A stretch of DNA of 64,000 nt from Owenia fusiformis (GCA_903813345.2 CAIIXF020000002.1:29085223-29149222); one strand, 5' to 3'; shown: positions 12,933 to 24,939, counted from the stretch's first letter. The notes: generated by a model from the sequence alone, not told the origin. Translations and numbers: made by a program.

Positions 12933-14471
12933 CAGGGTGGGCCAAAAAAAAACACCCCCCTAGCCATTACTCCTGATAAATATTTATTTTTTAACATGTA
13001 CACCAACAATGATACACCATTTTAAAGATAATTTAATTTGCAACAAAATGCTATATAATAGAACAATTTTCAACAACCCTGGCTCGAGATATATCCATTT
13101 ATGTGACATGGGGGTCAAAAAACACCTTTTCAATTTTCATCGATTTTGCGAACAAAAGCCTATTTCTACCAAATTTTACTGTTCAGTTAAAAATTGCAAC
13201 ATTGTCATGAGTCTTTCAAAATTGGATATTCTTTATTGTTTTCATTCAGTTTTTGAACCATGCATGCTCAATAAACATGTGTATGCTTATAAAACAAATT
13301 AATTCCTTCTTCAGTCTGTCCAAATATGGCACAATAGACCCACCCCCCGGACCCATCCTCTGATCAGATTATTCGCTTAAGACGCGGAAGCCATTGGTTG
13401 ATGGCATAATTGATGGATGTATGCAGAAGTACCATTCAACTGCTAGTTATTCTTTCTTTTAGTTCCTCTACATCCCTGATAGGCTGGGAATCTTTAAATA
13501 CCAACTGTTCTAGATGCCCCCAGGTATGGTAATCAACATTATTGGCATCTGGACTGTCAGTAAGCCATTTGTCCGGGCTAGAGATGGTGTCATTTCGAAT
13601 CTCCAAAAACTCAAGGGTAGCATTGGACCTGTGTGATGAAGCACTTTCCTTTCAGAAAATGAAATTTCTTTCACATGTTTTTATATCCTTGAGGAGTCCT
13701 TTTTAACACCTCATGTCATTAACATTCAGAGTATATTTTTGCTCCTGGTTCAACAAAAACAGGGGCTGTACATTCTTTCCTTTTTGGGAAAAACCGAGTG
13801 GACACCACTACCCTTTCTCGATTTGAGTAGCCTTTTATCGCAAATGTCCCTATTCTTGCTTACTGATATACAGTCTATCCTGTTGATTACATGTATAGTA
13901 CTTGGGGCATTTAGAACAGTTGGTCTATGAAGAGCACTAGCCTATCAGGGAAGTAGACAAACTGAAAGAATGAATAATTATGAGTTCGATGGTACTTCCG
14001 CAGAGATCCATCAATTATACCAATGGCTTTCGCGTCTTTAGAGAATCCGATCAGAGGATGGGTCCGGGGGATTTGTCTATTGAGCCATATTTAAGAAGAA
14101 ATTAATTTGTTTTGTAAGCATACACATGTTTATTGAGCATGAATGGTTCAAAAACTGAATGAAACAATTCATATATTATCCAATTATGAAAGACTCATGA
14201 CAATGTTGCAATTTTTTACTGAACAGTAAAATTTGGTAGAAATAGGCTATTGTTCGCAAAATCGATGAAAATTGAAAAGGTGTTTTTTGACCCCCATGTC
14301 ACATAAATGGTTATATCTCGAGCCAGGGTTGTTGAAAATTGTTGTATTATATATCATTTTGTTGCAAATTAAATTATCTTTAAAATGATATATCATTGTT
14401 GGTGTACATGTTAAAAAATAAATATTTATCAGGAGTAATTGCTAGGGGGGTGTTTTTTTTGGCCCACCCTG
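12933..14471. mobile_element. Palindromic Tc1/mariner-like relic
   Basis: CAGGGTGGGCCAAAAAA at 12933 and its reverse complement ending at 14471 are each flanked by TA, the IS630/Tc1/mariner target duplication. Far more than the termini is inverted: about 700 bp from each end match in opposite orientation. Each arm holds a decayed piece of the C-terminal transposase region. On the minus strand of the left arm (about 13680-13400) one reads DSPDANNVDYHTWG and then DVEELKERI, resembling the SPDxNPxDYxxWG end of the DDE domain. The right arm holds the same region on the plus strand (about 13790-13980), more decayed. The structure is two 3' halves of one element joined head to head, and it cannot encode a transposase. 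Confidence 0.75.
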
Positions 14472-14479
14472 TAGTTAGT

Positions 14480-15720
14480 ACTTCGACTATTAATGTTTGA
14501 ATCCTAGATTTATTGAGTAAGTTTATTACGCGAGATGATTAGTGCTAAGTGATACTTCTGCATTAGTTGATATATTCCCTGCACTGTTCTGTCGATTTAG
14601 TAATCATTATAATAATCTATAAACTTTTACCTGTTGATTTCAACGATGAAATGGACGTTCTCATTGGTAAGTGAGTATACCCGCAGGTGAATCTGTCATA
14701 CACCACAAGTGAATATGCCAAATTCGTTGCGGAATATGACACTATTTGTATCGTGTTTACCGCGTAACAATATGTTCCATTATATTTATGTATGTAAAGT
14801 AACATTTCCTAAGCTACCCTGTCGCATTTTTCTCAGTCGTGGAAGAATATTTTTGAAACACTTTTTACATGTTGAATTGGAATACAATTAAACCCATTGA
14901 ATTCTTTGCCATCAGTATTGACAGTCCTTAACGCCAATAAAGGAGTAATCCCCTATATTGATTTGAAATACAATAAAATTCTATACTGATGTAAAAACGC
15001 GTTGACCACTGTTGAGATTTTGGGCAATCTTCTCTCTTCCGTTACCGGGATTCTAAATTGTACTATTTAAGAATCTTGTATCACTTTCATTTTGAAAAAG
15101 TCCGTGTGTAAATATTTCAAAGAAAGGTCGATGGTGACATGGTTGGATTATTCCTCGATATTATGATTAGATATCAGAGATGCCCATTAACCCCATTGTG
15201 AGATCCACAATATACATCTGCGACCAAATAAAACAGTTTTATGTTCGTTCGATGTTTCGATGCACACTATGATGTCATTGTGCGCGAAACTAATTGCGCA
15301 GTAAAATAATACACTTCCGTTAAAAACAATTTCGCATAAAAATTTAGAATTCGGTAAGAATTTACTCTTATACTTATTAATGCTTGGTTTTCTCTTGAAT
15401 CAACAGTATATTTACAAATCTTAAAACGTTCAAAGTATTTAATCCAATAATTATTTAGTTGTAGACTCAATCAATCGGTGCTGGTGTTTTTGGTAGAAAT
15501 TATCTAAAAAATTGAAAAATTATGCTCATTTTTATTTGATTCAGTGCATGCGATTGACTCATCATCATAAGTTTATATACATGTACATGTAGACCAAACT
15601 GCGATAAACTATGCACCTACCCTATCTTTGAATGCTCCGAAATCACTCTGCTACGTTTTTATTGAAGTCATTTGGTATTTCATGAGTAATTACGAGATTT
15701 GTGTTAAAAATTTGAAACTG
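14480..15720. other. Non-coding stretch, no gene seen
   Basis: No coding signal and no repeat structure that I could define. Confidence 0.35.
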
Positions 15721-15745
15721 AATTTGAAAATTAAAATCCTCTTTA

Positions 15746-15960
15746 TGCGCATGCGCGGTATCGCATGTCAAACTTTTAAACTAAATTATATGTTCTATTA
15801 AGTTATTAAATGCGCATGCGTCTTTATGAATTGAACCAATTAAATTGCTGGATTCAATGCGCATGTGCTAAAAACCGAACCAATAAATGGAATCTTGCGC
15901 AGATTGCCTCTGGTGCAGACGAACGGGTTCAACGAAGTTTGAAATTGCTTGGACATTAAA
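15746..15960 (+). promoter_or_regulatory. Cluster of NRF-1-like motifs, putative promoter of the PH-domain gene
   Basis: TGCGCATGCGCG at 15746, TGCGCATGCG at 15811 and TGCGCATGTGC near 15858 match the NRF-1 palindrome (YGCGCAYGCGCR) within about 125 bp, in an otherwise CpG-poor AT-rich region. The next gene starts its CDS at 17144 just after an acceptor (TTTTCAG ending 17128), so a non-coding first exon upstream is expected. The GC-richer text at 15895-15935 could belong to it. The motif matches are direct; the promoter role is inference. Confidence 0.4.
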
Positions 15961-16139
15961 CTTATAGAACATTATAGAACTTATAGAAGATTTACTTGAT
16001 TAAGAACTCAAGAATTACAATTTCAACTGTATAAATGAGACAGGAAAGAAGTGGGCTGGTCAAATGAAGGGGTAGGTCTCCAACTAACATCATAATTTTC
16101 ACATTTATGAGTGCCGAATTCTGCGACAATCTATTCAAT

Positions 16140-16510
16140 GGTATGCGAGATGTCCCTAGTAGGACTAGGGACATCTTGAAGTCTAGTTGTACCCTGCGTG
16201 CAGAGTCCCTCTGCCTAGTATAGACTATATAACAGTTTAGCAGCCCCGCCTCAAAGATTGGTGCCTGTGACAGCCTGGGTAATAAATCATTGCAAATCTA
16301 CCACGCTGACCCTTCCTCAACCACTCAGCGAAGTGGAAGGAACGCATGCTAAATACATGCTCATTAATTATGTGGTGATGCCATAGGAAATGACCATATA
16401 GAAAGTTGTCCGTATTTCTACGACAAATTTTGATTGGCTTGGTAAGATCAGAGATTTATTGTAAACTGAAAAAGTGAAGACAAAGCTCTCTTTTAAGAAG
16501 TGAAGTGGAA
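16140..16510. repeat. Repeat fragment related to 1690-1980
   Basis: TACCCTGCGTGCAGAGTC near 16188 and GACAAAGCTCTCTTTTAAGAAG near 16480 are reverse-complement relatives of sequence near 1890 and 1830. A perfect short palindrome, GATGTCCCTAGTAGGACTAG plus GGACATC, occupies about 16150-16176. Termini not resolved. Confidence 0.45.
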
Positions 16511-16884
16511 CGAATGCAGAGGGTATACATGTAGTGAAACCTTTTATTATTTCTCGATGTGTTCATGCTAAATGTAACGGGCACATATCTCATATACAAG
16601 CATAGACTGATAGAGAGATATTTAAAGGTTCATACATTTTACCTACACTCTTCTTCTACAGTACCTAACAACTGTTATGTCTGAACACTTGATGCAACAC
16701 CTGATGATATCGCTTATAAATACACTCACTTGTTGCAACTAAAAAATGAACACTATTAATAAAATTTAATAGTTTAAATCTAACATATAGATGCAAAAAT
16801 CTCTAGATTTTTGGATTTTGGAATCTGTATTAAATCTTTACCTAAAGTATCCTCGATATTACGACAGTGTAGCAATTTGTTTGT

Positions 16885-17081
16885 CAATAGGATTTTTTCT
16901 CCAGTGGATGCAAAATTCTTACTCTCACAATTCAGACCAAAATTGGTTTAAATATGCCCATTTTTCATGATTTTTCTCATTTTCAAGTGGGTGCAAATGA
17001 ATTTTCAGGTGGGTGCAAGCCTATTTTTAAAATCTCAGGTGGGTGCTGTGCCCACTTGCTTTAATGCTGGAGAGATCACTG
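16885..17081 (+). repeat. Short interspersed element, GTGATCTCC family, copy 1
   Basis: Shares most of its length with 30319-30522: TTTTTCATGATTTTTCTCAT, three GTGGGTGC motifs, then CCCACTTGCTTTAATGCTGG and GAGATCACTG at the right end. The left terminus here is eroded. It ends 62 bp before the start codon of the PH-domain gene, so it probably sits in the intron before the first coding exon. Confidence 0.7.
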
Positions 17082-17143
17082 TACATACACTGTAGTACCA
17101 AAGAAACCATTTTTATTTATATTTTCAGATATTTATTAAAAAT

Positions 17144-20100
17144 ATGGCAGTTGCATCTAATACAAATTCAGGGGCATTTGAGATCGCAAAAGCAGGGTGG
17201 CTCAACCGCCAAAGTGAGTATATTTGCTCAGTCATGTCAGTAGGCAAACTAGAATTTAGCACCTTCCTTTGATCAGTTGATCAGATCAATAAAACACAGA
17301 TTCCAGGGTGATGGTGGGTAATTTAAAGGGACTGAGAGGGATAGAAATTAGTTGAAATTTGTAAGGGAATATCCCTTAGTAAACTTGGATCATGGATATT
17401 CCTGAAAGTTTAACATTCAATGACTTTAAAATCTCTGAATACAAACCCATTTTTTACCCTAGTTTCTACAATCCTAAATACCTTAAATTCTTCATTTTAA
17501 AGCCTATTAAAAAAGTAAAATCTTAAATCGACCTTACTTCTTATTGCATTCAATTGTGTTGTAGTAATGAATACAGTTTTTCAGCAATATTATTTTACTT
17601 TGAAAGGTACAATACTAAAACGTTGGAAAAGGTCTTGGTTGGTCCTGTATGTTGATGGGATTTTAAAGTACTTTGAAAGCCCAGACAGTCATGTTGCTGA
17701 GGATGTCGTACTGATGCACAAAGATGTACGATGTATGCAAACTGGCACAGCTGTAAGTATGTTTGTTTGTTTGCCTGTCTAACACGTTGTAATTTTTATT
17801 CATCCATTTAATATATTGCAGAAGTTCTTTGCTCCATATTCTTTAGACTGACTTGACCAAACATGGGATTTTTTCTCTCACACATTTTTGACATGTTTCG
17901 AGTCAGTCAGTGTTCAATGCTAAAGCGCAAAATATTCCATGTATGAGCATTTGAGTATTAGATTGAAACTAATGAAAAGTGCAATGTCCATTGTACACGT
18001 ATATTTTACAATTTTGTCTCTTATTTCAGTGTTTAGCTGCACCACCAGATGGAGCCTCAATCAATTGTCTGTTTGCTGTTGTAAGGACCAATGGAGAGAG
18101 ATGGGTGTTTTCTGGAGCCGACCAAGATGATGCAAAGTATGTCAGTGTCACTATAACTTATTCTTAATCTTAGACAATTTCTTGGCCCAGCATGATATCA
18201 TTTTGTGCATTAATACCAAATGTTTAACTAATATATCAATGTCTGTGGTAATGGCTCACTTCATGAGGACACTTTTACAATGGGTAGAATTCATATATGG
18301 CAGATAGGATGAGAAAAATAGTTTTATGTAGTTTCTTTATGTGTTGTTGTTCTTGGTCTTTTTATTCAGAAGTACTAAAATCATAATTTAATCAATATAT
18401 AATATATATTTTAATTCATTTTAAGGTCTCATGCTTATCCAAAGTTTGTAATATTACTCAATTAAGATTTAAAAAACATGTGACACTTTTTTTTAGGGCT
18501 TGGCATATAGCCCTGGAACAGGCTCGAGCAATGAGGCCTCCTCAGTCACAATCTGCACCTCCACCCTACATTGATGGGCAACAGATTCATATGAACCATG
18601 GCCTATTTGGTAGAACAAGACATGGTATGTGATAACTGAAAATGGTCAATGTTATAAATGCAAAATAAGTACAATGTACAGTAAAACCTGTGTATATTGA
18701 ATATAGTTGGTAGGTGTTCGCTACAGAGAGCAATTTATACAGAAGTCAGTAGAGTATGTGGGGGGGGAGGGTATCCACTAAAGACAGGTGTTGACTAGAG
18801 AGAGGTGTTCATGGAGACAGGTTTTACTGTATATACCAAGATTAGAGCAGGCAAAGTATATAGTGTAATCTGGTTTTGAAGTCAAAATTCTAGAAAAGAC
18901 AAGAGGCAAAAGTTAGGTGATAGCCAGAGCGAACGCTGAGACCTTTTACACTGTTATCAAAAATTTTGTTTATGCACATTTGTTTTTGATTTATTGATAA
19001 AATAAAATGTTTAATGTTATTAAAATTAATGTGTTTTATCACCAGGTATAGTTCACCAGAGGCCACTCGGACAAGTCACTGTAATTCACAATGGTGGGAA
19101 TGTGTACTGTCCCTCTCCTGGCCAGCAACAGATGTACACGGTACACCATAATGGGCAACCAGTGCAATATTACAGTATGTTATCTATATGAAGCCCCTAT
19201 CCTATTAATTCAGTGCAATATTACAGTATGTTATTTATATGAAGCCCCTATCCTATTAATTCAGTGCAATATTACAGTATGTTATTTATATGAAGCCCCT
19301 ATCCTAATAATTCAGTGCAATATTACAGTATGTTATTTATATGAAGCCCCTATCCTAATGATTCAGTGCAATATGACATTACTGTATGTCAATTATATTA
19401 AGTCCATCTCCTCGATAAGATTTTAGACTGGAGAAGCACAAAGTCTGTCCATCTTCAGTCATGAAAGCCATTGCAGTCAGGGACTGTAAATAGGGCAATT
19501 CATCTTTGGCCCATTTAGAAATAAGTGGACAGTGCTATACTTCTCTCTTAATGTACATGCTCCTGGAAATGAAACATTTTTGAAAGCATACTCAGATTTA
19601 ATATAGGCGTTATAGATCTAGATTGTGAAATCATGTTTATATACATAAAATGGACAATAAAATATGTTAATCAATATTGCATACATGTATTTATCATGTT
19701 TATTTTATTTCATTTAATGATCCATTTTTAATCAAGATGTTTCACCTTTTTAACGTGTCATAAAATATAAAGCTAATGAACTACTTTTTCAGTTGTACCA
19801 GGTGCACAGCAAGGCCAGACAACAATAGTTTATGCTGATGACCCTTACTGTAGCAGGCATAACAGGTAAAATGTTTAATTAAATCCCACATTAGAATGTA
19901 ATTAGCATGGAACAATCATCATGATAAATCATGACATCTCATTTCTTCTCAGCCCTGAGATGCCATGATATAATGAGCTTGATTTGGCGATCCAGGAGAG
20001 CCCAAAATTGAGGATTTTTGAGATCTTTCATCTCAGCTCATATTTCATCTAATTGGGGTCATAAAACTTGTGTAACTGTGCCTGTTGTAATATCTGCTGT

Positions 20101-23100
20101 TAAATACAATGCCTATTATGTAATGACTGTATTGACATTAAAGTTAATGATTACATGATCACAGAATATGCCTCATAATATCAGAGCATGTTTCAAGTGA
20201 AACAGAAAGATGCTATGAGTATCAGAATGTGGAACAATATGTAGTGGTATTATCACAATATTGAATACCACACTATTTTACGCATGCTCTCCCTTTTTAG
20301 ATTGTAGAGATTGGAGTTTTCCAGTCAACAGACCATTCCAATAACCCTACCTTCTTTTGATTATCAATGAAACTTTGATATATTTGCTGAATTGATGATA
20401 TAATAGATTTTGAGTGGCAATCTGTTTCAGCAAAAACAGTATTAACTTATTGCTAATTTTGAAAAAGTACAACCTTTGACATCACCATTCTAGCCAAATA
20501 TATCATTATTTATTTTATATACCAAAGGCACTGGGGAGTATCGTGATGCAACAACACCGTGTTGTTGCATCAAGATGGCCAGACTTCCGGTGATCGATTT
20601 TCGTACGATATTTTGTTTCCCCAATTTAAACCCATTTCTAGGACGATTTGCTCAATAACCATACACGTGCAGTTAGCGCACGATCTATATTTAAAGAAAC
20701 TGTCATTAGTATACATGTACCATCACCAAGAAGCAATAAGTTCACGGTTTTAGTTCCTCACTATTGATGCAACAACACCAAACCGAAGATGCAACAACAC
20801 TCCTCTAGATTTGAGCAATGATGCAGCAACACCAATTAATAGTATACTTTCAGAAGACCATAAATCTCGAGAGGAACAGATTTTTAAATGCTACTATTGC
20901 AACACCGTTACCCATTACCCATATTTGCGTTCTTCTCAAGGCATTCAAAATACACGTCCTGCGGGCGAAGATACTTTTAAATATTATAATGTACTGGACG
21001 TTGTTCTATAACATAGTTCAATCGCCTTTAACATGGCAAGCTTTAGTAACCCAATCTATTTTCATTAACCACTGTTCCATAGCTTGATGACCCTGACTCC
21101 AGTTAGTATCATTCAAAATGGTGGACAAACATCTTTCGTTCTCGGTAAACATGACGAGCTATTGGAAATTATCTGTCATTCATCTGTGGAACAGTGATAA
21201 ACTAGTAGATGTACGTTACCACTGTTTATCAAATTATAACTAAAACAGTTTAACTGTGACATTCGTGAGCTTATGTTGATGGGATGATTGCTTCATCTAT
21301 GATATAATATGATATGATTCTTTATTTCCTCCAATTTGGAGAGCCAACGTGTAAAAATGTCTAATTGACTTTATTAGAGAGGCCGTTTAGATACACGTTT
21401 AATGGAAATCTTGCACGACGCACATGTAGAATTATTGCTCTCTTTGGATTCCTTCTCTCCGACTGAGTAAAAAGGTAAACAAAAGTGATAAGATTAAGGG
21501 CCCAAAATGAGGTAAATTGATAGGGGTGCAGTTATCCCAGATATCCCGGGCCCTCGGGAAATATCATATTGTCTCTCGGATTAAAACTAATATTGAATCC
21601 CTCTCAGTAAATAACCGTTATATATCCTGGATAGCGTAAACTCCTGAGCAGCGTATACAACTCTTCAACTTGATATATGACATCATACTTTGGGTGGGAT
21701 AACAAAGGATATATAATATACAATTGTAGACCTCTCTTAAGGTCAACTAGCAAATTTGTATACCGATACTGTAATCCTTGAAAGTTCGGAGGTCGAGGTC
21801 AACAGTACTCTCAGGGTTTACTGTTGAGGTATACACTTTGGCCAGTTGACCGAATACAGAGGTTAACAATTGTTTGTTAGTCCGAAGAATATAGTATTTG
21901 AAGGATATAATATACAATTGTAGACCTCTCTTAAGGTCAACTGGCAAAATTGTATACCGATACTGTAAACCTTGAAAGTACTAATGATCAAGACCAGAGG
22001 TCGAGGACACTTTTGCCAGTTGACCTAAAAGAGAGGTTAACAATTGTTCTGTTAATCCAAATAACATAATAATTGAACGAATATATAATCGAATATCACG
22101 TTAACATATTTGATAAGTAAAGGTATCATATTTTAGCAAAAAATCCCCAAACCGTCGAATACTTGTAATTTTTTACACAACTTATTTTTTCAAAATTAAA
22201 AAAATTTCAACATTAAAAAAACAATTTTTCAAAAATAGCGGTCAACAGTACCTAGTAGTGGTCAACAGTTTACAATTGTTGACCTCTCCAGAGGTCAACC
22301 GGCAAAATTCTATACCGAGACTGTAAACCGAAAAACTACTGTTGACAGTGACCGAAGTTTACAGTCGAGGTATATGATTTTGACGGTTGATCTAATGGAG
22401 AGGTCTACAATTGTTTTGTTAGTCCGAGTAAACTAATAATACACATAGACGACAATCATCAATCGGCATGGCTTCATTTCACAACCTTTTCTCCGAACCA
22501 CGTTAGCAATATTTTTTTTAGAAAATCTGGAGACAGTGCAAGTAGCTTAACTCTGTATTTGGCACATCACGGCGTACTCGTTAGTGAATTAATGTTAATT
22601 TTAAGTTTCTATTTGTATTTTTGCTATACTTGTCGCCTAGTAAAGTCATTTTCATCAACGTTTACAAAATGTTTCAGAAGTAGCGGTCAACAGTACCTAG
22701 TAGCGGTCAACAGTACATAATTTTGACCGCTAATCAACCAATCAGAATAGAGTATTTCAGTTGAGGTACTAACTATACATTTTGTTGATCGCTCATCAAT
22801 CAATCAGAATTGAGTATTATATTGAGGTACTAACAACACAAACTGACTGATATCTGTTGTCTTTCCAAAATTATATTAGTTATTTGTAAACAATTTCCAT
22901 ACGGTAAATCAGGGGCATTTAATTTAGAAAATGTATAATCTTTATTTTTCAGATACAATATCAATGAGATTGCCTCCTGGGGATTCAGTACTGTATTTAG
23001 TTTGCCTTGTATATCCTTTTAACTTTGATATAGACAAAGAAACCCAACAAAATACGTTTCGTTCATGGACCACTGACTCACGCGTTTTATTGATATCCCG

Positions 23101-23761
23101 ACCTACACCTGTGAACAGAACATAAAACAGTTTCTCTTGTTGTTCAATGATACATTATATTGGCGTTTTTGCATCAGCACATTGGTGTTGTTGCATCATC
23201 GATAAGAAACAGAGTGGTGTTGTTGCATCAATAGTGAGGAATTAAAACCACGAATTTATCGCTTCTTGATGATGCTACATGTATACCAATGACAGTTTTT
23301 TAAAATATAGATCATGCGCTAATTGCATGTGTATGATTATTGAGCAACTCGTCCTAGAAATGGGTGTAAATTGGGAAAACAAAACATCGTACGAAAATCG
23401 ATCACCGGAAGTCTGGCCATCTTGATGCAACAACACGGTGTTGTTGCATCACGATACCCCCCAGTGAAAGGGTACCATGTTTTTTGGAAAGGCCTATTAT
23501 AACGAATAATATATGGTGTTACCCTCTGGCGGCCAGTCACCAAAAATATATATCGTAATCAGTAGATGCCCTTGTAAATGAATAGAGGGTTGACACAAAA
23601 AGTCGCTGTTTGGGTTGTGCATTAGCTTGTTACTTGAGACCTTTCTTTGATATTTCAGGTATTGCAGATGCAACAGGTGTGATGGTATTGGATGGGCAGG
23701 AGGTATGTTTGCTGGTGCAGCCTTGGGAACAGCCATGATGATGCCATTGTTGTGGTGGTAA
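17144..23761 (+). CDS. PLEKHB1/2: Pleckstrin homology domain-containing family B protein (evectin)
   Basis: Seven coding exons: 17144-17213, 17607-17752, 18030-18136, 18497-18624, 19046-19174, 19793-19865 and 23659-23761. All introns are GT-AG and phases match, giving 251 aa. Residues ~16-115 form a PH domain: AGWLNRQSTILKRWKRSWLV opens it, CLAAPPDGASINCLFAVV lies mid-domain, and the Trp of KAWHIALEQAR marks the final helix. A Pro/Gln/Tyr-rich linker follows, then an unusual Cys-rich segment (YCSRHNRYCRCNRCDG) and the hydrophobic tail GGMFAGAALGTAMMMPLLWW. The PH start and the AGAA.G.A tail match vertebrate PLEKHB2/evectin-2 (about 220 aa) from memory. Family knowledge: evectins bind phosphatidylserine on recycling endosomes or post-Golgi membranes through the PH domain and anchor by the C-terminus. 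Whether it is the PLEKHB1 or PLEKHB2 orthologue cannot be told. The Cys cluster is extra compared with the human protein as I recall it. A minisatellite copies the exon-5 donor and a 2.9-kb transposon fills much of intron 6. Confidence 0.9.
18679..18829. mobile_element. MITE with TA target, CAGTAAAACCTGT ends
   Basis: In intron 4 of the PH-domain gene. CAGTAAAACCTGTGT at the left and ACAGGTTTTACTG at the right are inverted repeats, each flanked by TA (18677-18678, 18830-18831). 151 bp, no coding capacity. The TA duplication points to the Tc1/mariner group. Confidence 0.8.
19156..19375 (+). repeat. 51-bp minisatellite spanning the exon 5 splice donor
   Basis: Four and a half near-identical 51-bp units (CAGTGCAATATTACAGTATG, then TTATTTATATGAAGCCCC and TATCCTATTAATT). 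The first unit contains the last bases of exon 5 (..CAATATTACA) and the donor GTATGT. Later units repeat the same exon end and donor four more times inside intron 5. Because 51 is divisible by three, another frame stays open through the array, which is chance. Confidence 0.9.
20529..23466. mobile_element. 2.9-kb DNA transposon with ~240-bp TIRs, no transposase
   Basis: Lies in the last intron of the PH-domain gene. The ends CACTGGGG..CCCCAGTG are flanked by AAAGG on both sides (20524-20528, 23467-23471), a 5-bp target duplication. The TIRs run about 240 bp (20529-~20775 and ~23225-23466) at roughly 90% identity. Each has a tip hairpin (GATGCAACAACACCGTGTTG plus TTGCATC) and subterminal GATGCAACAACACC repeats (two to three per side). 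The interior has no transposase-like reading frame, only short open frames and a set of hairpin units. The superfamily is unclear: 5-bp duplications with CAC ends occur in Transib/RAG-like elements, but the rest of the terminus does not match a CACWRTG heptamer, and hAT5-type elements also leave 5 bp. Confidence 0.85.
21715..22445. repeat. Three hairpin-forming units inside the transposon
   Basis: Units at about 21718-21868, 21909-22046 and 22272-22412 each open with CAATTGTAGACCTCTC (or CAATTGTTGACCTCTC), then AAGGTCAACTGGCAAAATT and TATACCGATACTGTA. Each closes with the reverse complement (GGCCAGTTGACC.., GAGGT.AACAATTG), so each can fold into a stem of ~60 bp per arm. Units 1 and 2 form a direct tandem; unit 3 is more diverged. 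Further GGTCAACAGTACCTAGTAG fragments lie at 22240-22260 and 22686-22715. Confidence 0.7.
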
Positions 23762-23954
23762 CTATAGTAATGTTTCCATGGTGATACATGGACTCAAGTG
23801 CTCCATGAACTATGGAGGACGAATATGCCTCCACAACATGTAAATTGTGATACTTATACTAACTTTGCCAACATAAAGGTGTCGCTACTGTACAATCCCT
23901 TACACAGTATTAGCATGTGAGTGAATATTAACTGAAATGATATATATGAGGATA

Positions 23955-24215
23955 GTATATGAGCCAGGCCACAGGAAAAGGGGTCTTATCACAAATTTTT
24001 CCAATATTCTGATTTTTTGTTTATCTTAAAAAGCATAAAAAGACCTTTCAAATGAGCCATGGCATATGTTTTAACAATTTTCCCTTGCATATATGAACCA
24101 AAAAGTCGGATTTGAATTTAGCACATTTTCATCTTAATCTTGGGCACATTTTTGGCTCTGTAGCACAATTTTAATTTTTGTGATAAGACCGGTTTTCCTA
24201 TGGCCAGGCTCATAT
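23955..24215. mobile_element. MITE with ATATGAGCCAGGCCA ends
   Basis: ATATGAGCCAGGCCACAGGA and, further in, GGTCTTATCACAAA are mirrored by TTGTGATAAGACC and TGGCCAGGCTCATAT. TIR about 40 bp, body about 180 bp with no coding capacity. It lies 200 bp downstream of the PH-domain stop codon and may be part of its 3' UTR. Confidence 0.75.
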
Positions 24216-24735
24216 ATAGCAAATGCTTCAAGTATAAATGCTTCGAGTATAACAAAATGTGATACAAACTACCCTCTTCAATTACTCAGAAGAAAATCTT
24301 ATATTTTTAACATTCCTAGATTGAACTTTTGGCTTTTGAAGAGGCAAATTAGAAAATGCTTATAAAAATATTTGTATGGTAAAACATGGTTTTTGCACCA
24401 TGAAGTATCAAAATTAATGGTAATTATTATGTGAGGTGATTGTTAAAATAAACATTGTAACAAAATTGGAGAACATAATAGTTATGCAGCACTCCCTTAA
24501 GAACAGCTTGATAGAGTTCATATTTGAAATGTAAAAGTCAAATTCATATGCATAAAGTGCAATATCCATGGACCTTTAAATAAAAAGGTTGATTCAAACA
24601 AATTAATTGAATGGTGTATCCAGCATGACTTTCAGTAAACTTAACTCTAATGAGTGTATAAAAATTATGGTACAAGTATAGAAAACAGTAAAAATTATAT
24701 ATTTATATAGTGTATAAGTGTAGCACATATAGATG

Positions 24736-24939
24736 CAGGCCCCTAGCCAGGGGGGGTTCGCAGTGTTCGGGCGAACCCCCCCCTGGCCAAAAATTCTTTC
24801 AAAATCATGCAGTTTTTCACCATTTTGAGCACTTCTCAAGTGATTTTAGCCACATTTGGGCCAAAATTGTCAAATGTGAACCCCCCCTGGAATTTTTTGA
24901 AAAATGAACCCCCCTTGGCAAATCCTGGCTACGGGCCTG
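24736..24939. mobile_element. MITE, CAGGCCCGTAGCC family, copy 2
   Basis: Starts CAGGCCCCTAGCCAGG and ends CCTGGCTACGGGCCTG, with AGATG on both sides (24731-24735, 24940-24944). Body in opposite orientation to copy 1 (CAAAATCATGCAGTTTTTCA). Confidence 0.88.

Noticed and set aside
19091-19426. 111-codon frame with a 17-residue repeat
   Set aside because: It is another frame of the 51-bp minisatellite; the real exon 5 uses a different frame and ends at 19174.
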